NCBI GenBank assembly: GCA_035968315.1
Contig: JAVYIN010000002.1
Span: forward strand, 248,001 to 312,000
Reading direction: 5' to 3'
From: Nitrospira sp.
GTDB taxonomy: Bacteria; Nitrospirota; Nitrospiria; Nitrospirales; Nitrospiraceae
Length of the DNA: 64,000 nucleotides
The notes beneath the pieces were generated by a model. The model did not search any database. It had not been told where the DNA came from and worked only from the letters and a program-made list of their open reading frames with translations. Shown one piece after another: positions 62,068 through 64,000 of this stretch. Position 1 is the stretch's first letter. Each line of letters opens with the position of its first letter. Position numbers and translations under genes: made by a program.

Positions 62068-62814
62068 TTACTGGCCCAAGGTCCAGCCGATTCCGTGTTG
62101 TTCGAGGAAGCTGGTGATCATCGTCAGCGAATTGGCGTAGATCATGATGCCGACGATGATCAGAAACACGCCGCTTACCGTTGAGACGCCCCAGAGATAG
62201 GCCCGCACTTCCTTGAAATAGGCCAGGAAGCGATCGACACCCAGGGCGGTCAAAAACAACGGCAGACCGAGACCGAGGGAATAACAGGCCAAGAGCACGA
62301 TGCCGTTGAGCAGCGAGTCGGTCGTGCTGGCATACAGAAGAATGGTCCCCAGCACCGGCCCGACACAGGGCGTCCACCCGGCCGCGAACGCCACGCCGAT
62401 CAGGAACGACCCCAAATAGCCGGCCGGGCGGTTGCGAAACTGATACCGGTGCTCCATCTTCAGAAAATTCAGATTCAAGATGCCCAACAGATAGAGGCCG
62501 AACACGATGATCATAATGCCGCCGATGCGGCGGATATGATCCTGATAGGTAATCAGCATCTGGCCGATAAAACTGGCCGACGCGCCAAAGGCGATGAAGA
62601 CGGAGGAGAATCCGGCAATAAACAGCAGCGCGTTCACCACGATCGCCGTCTTGAACTTGCTGCGCTCGCCGGCGTCGGTCAGCTGTTCCACCGACAAGCC
62701 GGTGATATAGGAAATGTAAGAGGGCACCAGAGGCAGCACGCAGGGCGATACGAACGACAAGAGCCCCGCCGAAAATGCGGCGACTAACGAAATCTGGGGC
62801 ATCGATTGCAGCAT
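62068..62814 (-). CDS. ccdA: CcdA, thiol-reductant transporter for cytochrome c maturation
   Basis: 248 residues, about six helices. The paired redox Cys lie in FVSPC25VLPLVPSY and GWTPC150VGPVLG, as in CcdA/DsbD-beta. It passes electrons from cytoplasmic thioredoxin to periplasmic TlpA-type proteins that reduce apocytochrome CxxCH thiols. Two such proteins are encoded upstream in the same operon (2-bp and ATGA junctions). The respiratory operon needs six c-haem attachments. Confidence 0.95.
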   Translation of the reverse strand: MLQSMPQISLVAAFSAGLLSFVSPCVLPLVPSYISYITGLSVEQLTDAGERSKFKTAIVVNALLFIAGFSSVFIAFGASASFIGQMLITYQDHIRRIGGIMIIVFGLYLLGILNLNFLKMEHRYQFRNRPAGYLGSFLIGVAFAAGWTPCVGPVLGTILLYASTTDSLLNGIVLLACYSLGLGLPLFLTALGVDRFLAYFKEVRAYLWGVSTVSGVFLIIVGIMIYANSLTMITSFLEQHGIGWTLGQ

Positions 62815-62816
62815 CG

Positions 62817-63374
62817 CTAATATTTCAGCATGGCTTGGATCAGCTCACGCGCCTCAGGCGCATCCCAATTTCTGGCGCCTGGCACCTTCTGCCGGACGAT
62901 CCCATTGCGGTCCACCATGAAGGTCATGGGCAAGGACCGCGCCCCATACATCAAGCCGACACGATAATCGGCATCATGCACAATGGGAAAGGTGAAGCCC
63001 ATTTCCTGCTGGAACGGCCTGGTCACCGCCGCCCCTTGCGCGTCGGTGGAGACCGCGAGAATCTCAAAGTCTTTGCGCGCATAACTGCGGTAGAGCTGTT
63101 CCATGGCCGGCATCTCGATCCGGCAGGGGCCGCACCACGTCGCCCAGAAATTCAGCAGCACCACTTTCCCGCGCAACTGCGAGAGGGACACCATGTTGCC
63201 CGCAAGATCGCGCAATTGAAAATTCGGCGCCTCATCCCCCACTCTGACCACACCGCGCTCCGCAACCGATTCAGCCTGCACAGAAACCGGCTCAGGACCT
63301 GCCGCCCAAGATGACATTGCCCATGCCGTGACTGACAACCCCAGCAGGCCAAGTCCACACAGCCGCCGCGTCAT
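62817..63374 (-). CDS. TlpA-like periplasmic thioredoxin (second copy)
   Basis: 185 residues with a signal peptide (about 4-25), no cytoplasmic anchor apparent after cleavage. The thioredoxin active site is C81-GPC84 in NFWATWCGPC; the cis-Pro lies in SLPMTFMVD. Its ATG overlaps the stop of the first TlpA gene. It likely reduces apocytochrome c together with CcdA. Confidence 0.94.
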   Translation of the reverse strand: MTRRLCGLGLLGLSVTAWAMSSWAAGPEPVSVQAESVAERGVVRVGDEAPNFQLRDLAGNMVSLSQLRGKVVLLNFWATWCGPCRIEMPAMEQLYRSYARKDFEILAVSTDAQGAAVTRPFQQEMGFTFPIVHDADYRVGLMYGARSLPMTFMVDRNGIVRQKVPGARNWDAPEARELIQAMLKY

Positions 63375-63991
63375 AGCCCACCTGCCTTGGAAGCCATCCC
63401 CGGAGTGCTGCCGCCGTCCGCCGTCTTGGGCATGACATTGAGCAAAGTTGTGATGGTCTTGAGGTTATCGATGCGCGTCCAATCTTTCGGCCCGATAATA
63501 ATTTCTCGAATGACGCCCTGCTGGTCGATGATAAAGGTTTCCGGCACTCCCATCCGCTTATAGGGCTTGTCCGTCTTCCCCCAGGAATCGAGCAGCACGG
63601 GGAACGTGAGATTGAGCCCCTTCACAAACGGGGGAATATCTTTGGCCGTCGTCACCCGGTCGATGCTGACCGCCAGAATGACGAGGCCGTCTTTTTCGAA
63701 ATTCTTGTTGAGCACTTCCATCGAGGGCATTTCCTCTCGACAGGGCGCGCACCAGGTGGCCCAAAAATTCAGGAAGACGACCTTCCCGCGAAAGTCAGAC
63801 AAGCGGTAGGGCTTTTCGTTCAGATCGGTGAGCGCAAAATCCGGCGCCGTCTTGCCGACGACAAGCGGTTCATACTTGGCGCTTTGCAGCCACACAATGA
63901 CAAAGGTCGCCGCGAGCACCAGCGCCCCCGCGCCAAGAATAAATACGCGCGACAACGTTGCCGGCGGTGGAGTGACGGATTGATCAGCCAT
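63371..63991 (-). CDS. ResA/TlpA-like membrane-anchored thioredoxin (first copy)
   Basis: 206 residues with an N-terminal membrane anchor (about 14-34) and active site C81-APC84 (NFWATWCAPC); cis-Pro in GVPETFIID. The Glu in the active-site helix (REEMPS) is typical of ResA. The start at ATG 63991 leaves only nine bases before the window edge, so further upstream genes cannot be judged. First visible gene of the ccdA operon. Confidence 0.92.
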   Translation of the reverse strand: MADQSVTPPPATLSRVFILGAGALVLAATFVIVWLQSAKYEPLVVGKTAPDFALTDLNEKPYRLSDFRGKVVFLNFWATWCAPCREEMPSMEVLNKNFEKDGLVILAVSIDRVTTAKDIPPFVKGLNLTFPVLLDSWGKTDKPYKRMGVPETFIIDQQGVIREIIIGPKDWTRIDNLKTITTLLNVMPKTADGGSTPGMASKAGGL

Positions 63992-64000
63992 AGGTAATAC

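Overview
The window is about 60% G+C, densely coded bacterial DNA. It most likely comes from a Nitrospira species (Nitrospirota, nitrite oxidisers). The best evidence is an 11-gene respiratory operon at 23091-34489. It combines a b6-type cytochrome b, a Rieske protein, two CydA-like 'bd-like oxidase' proteins, five c-type cytochromes and a haem-b protein resembling the gamma subunit of nitrite oxidoreductase. A hopanoid operon, the MEP isoprenoid genes, a CcdA/thioredoxin haem-maturation set and intergenic 7-bp repeat arrays fit the same assignment. The genus is an inference; no rRNA or nxrA/B marker is present.

Layout. 1-2146: a DegP-like protease (partial), YjbQ and an HD-domain protein on the minus strand, divergent from a HIT protein. 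2257-6165: a TPR/Sel1 lipid-exported protein and a membrane-bound CHASE2/sigma-54 activator. 6162-11491: an accessory stretch on the minus strand with a DUF4160/HTH toxin-antitoxin-like pair, a Nudix hydrolase, a methyltransferase, an HTH protein with an unknown partner, a DUF385-type flavoprotein, a HEPN (AbiU2-like) protein and a lipoprotein. 11492-12066 is a 575-bp control region holding a possible sigma-54 promoter and a heptad repeat. 12067-15649 is a proteobacterial-type sortase operon (OmpA protein, VIT/vWA target ending in LPQTA, class GN sortase). 15668-22078: a nuclease, a lone CzcA pump with a nested hairpin in its leader, tRNA-Thr and a catalytically dead caspase-like lipoprotein. 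22192-23085 is a UbiA prenyltransferase.

23091-34489 is the respiratory operon. 34704-41653 holds a small exported protein, hpnH, tRNA-Cys, ispG, dxs and a DUF3187 protein. 41653-48592 is a hopanoid/Mla operon: shc, hpnG, mlaE, mlaF, mlaD, mlaC, an Omp85 barrel and DUF3187, read right to left. 48775-53581 carries smc and ispH, followed by a beta-propeller lipoprotein. 55243-59795 is a PhoB/PhoR-like two-component pair facing a Pit phosphate permease and its DUF47 partner. The end of the window has a KAS III enzyme, BamD and a ccdA/thioredoxin haem-maturation operon.

How the parts fit together. dxs, ispG and ispH make isoprenoid precursors that feed Shc, HpnH and HpnG for hopanoids. The Mla ABC transporter and Omp85 protein sit in the same transcription unit as shc and hpnG, suggesting coupled synthesis and envelope trafficking. 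CcdA and two TlpA-like thioredoxins could supply reductant for the six c-haem sites in the respiratory operon. PhoBR, a Pho-box-like element and DUF47-Pit look like one phosphate circuit. Several genes have a -10 box about 7 nt from the start codon, suggesting leaderless transcripts are common here.
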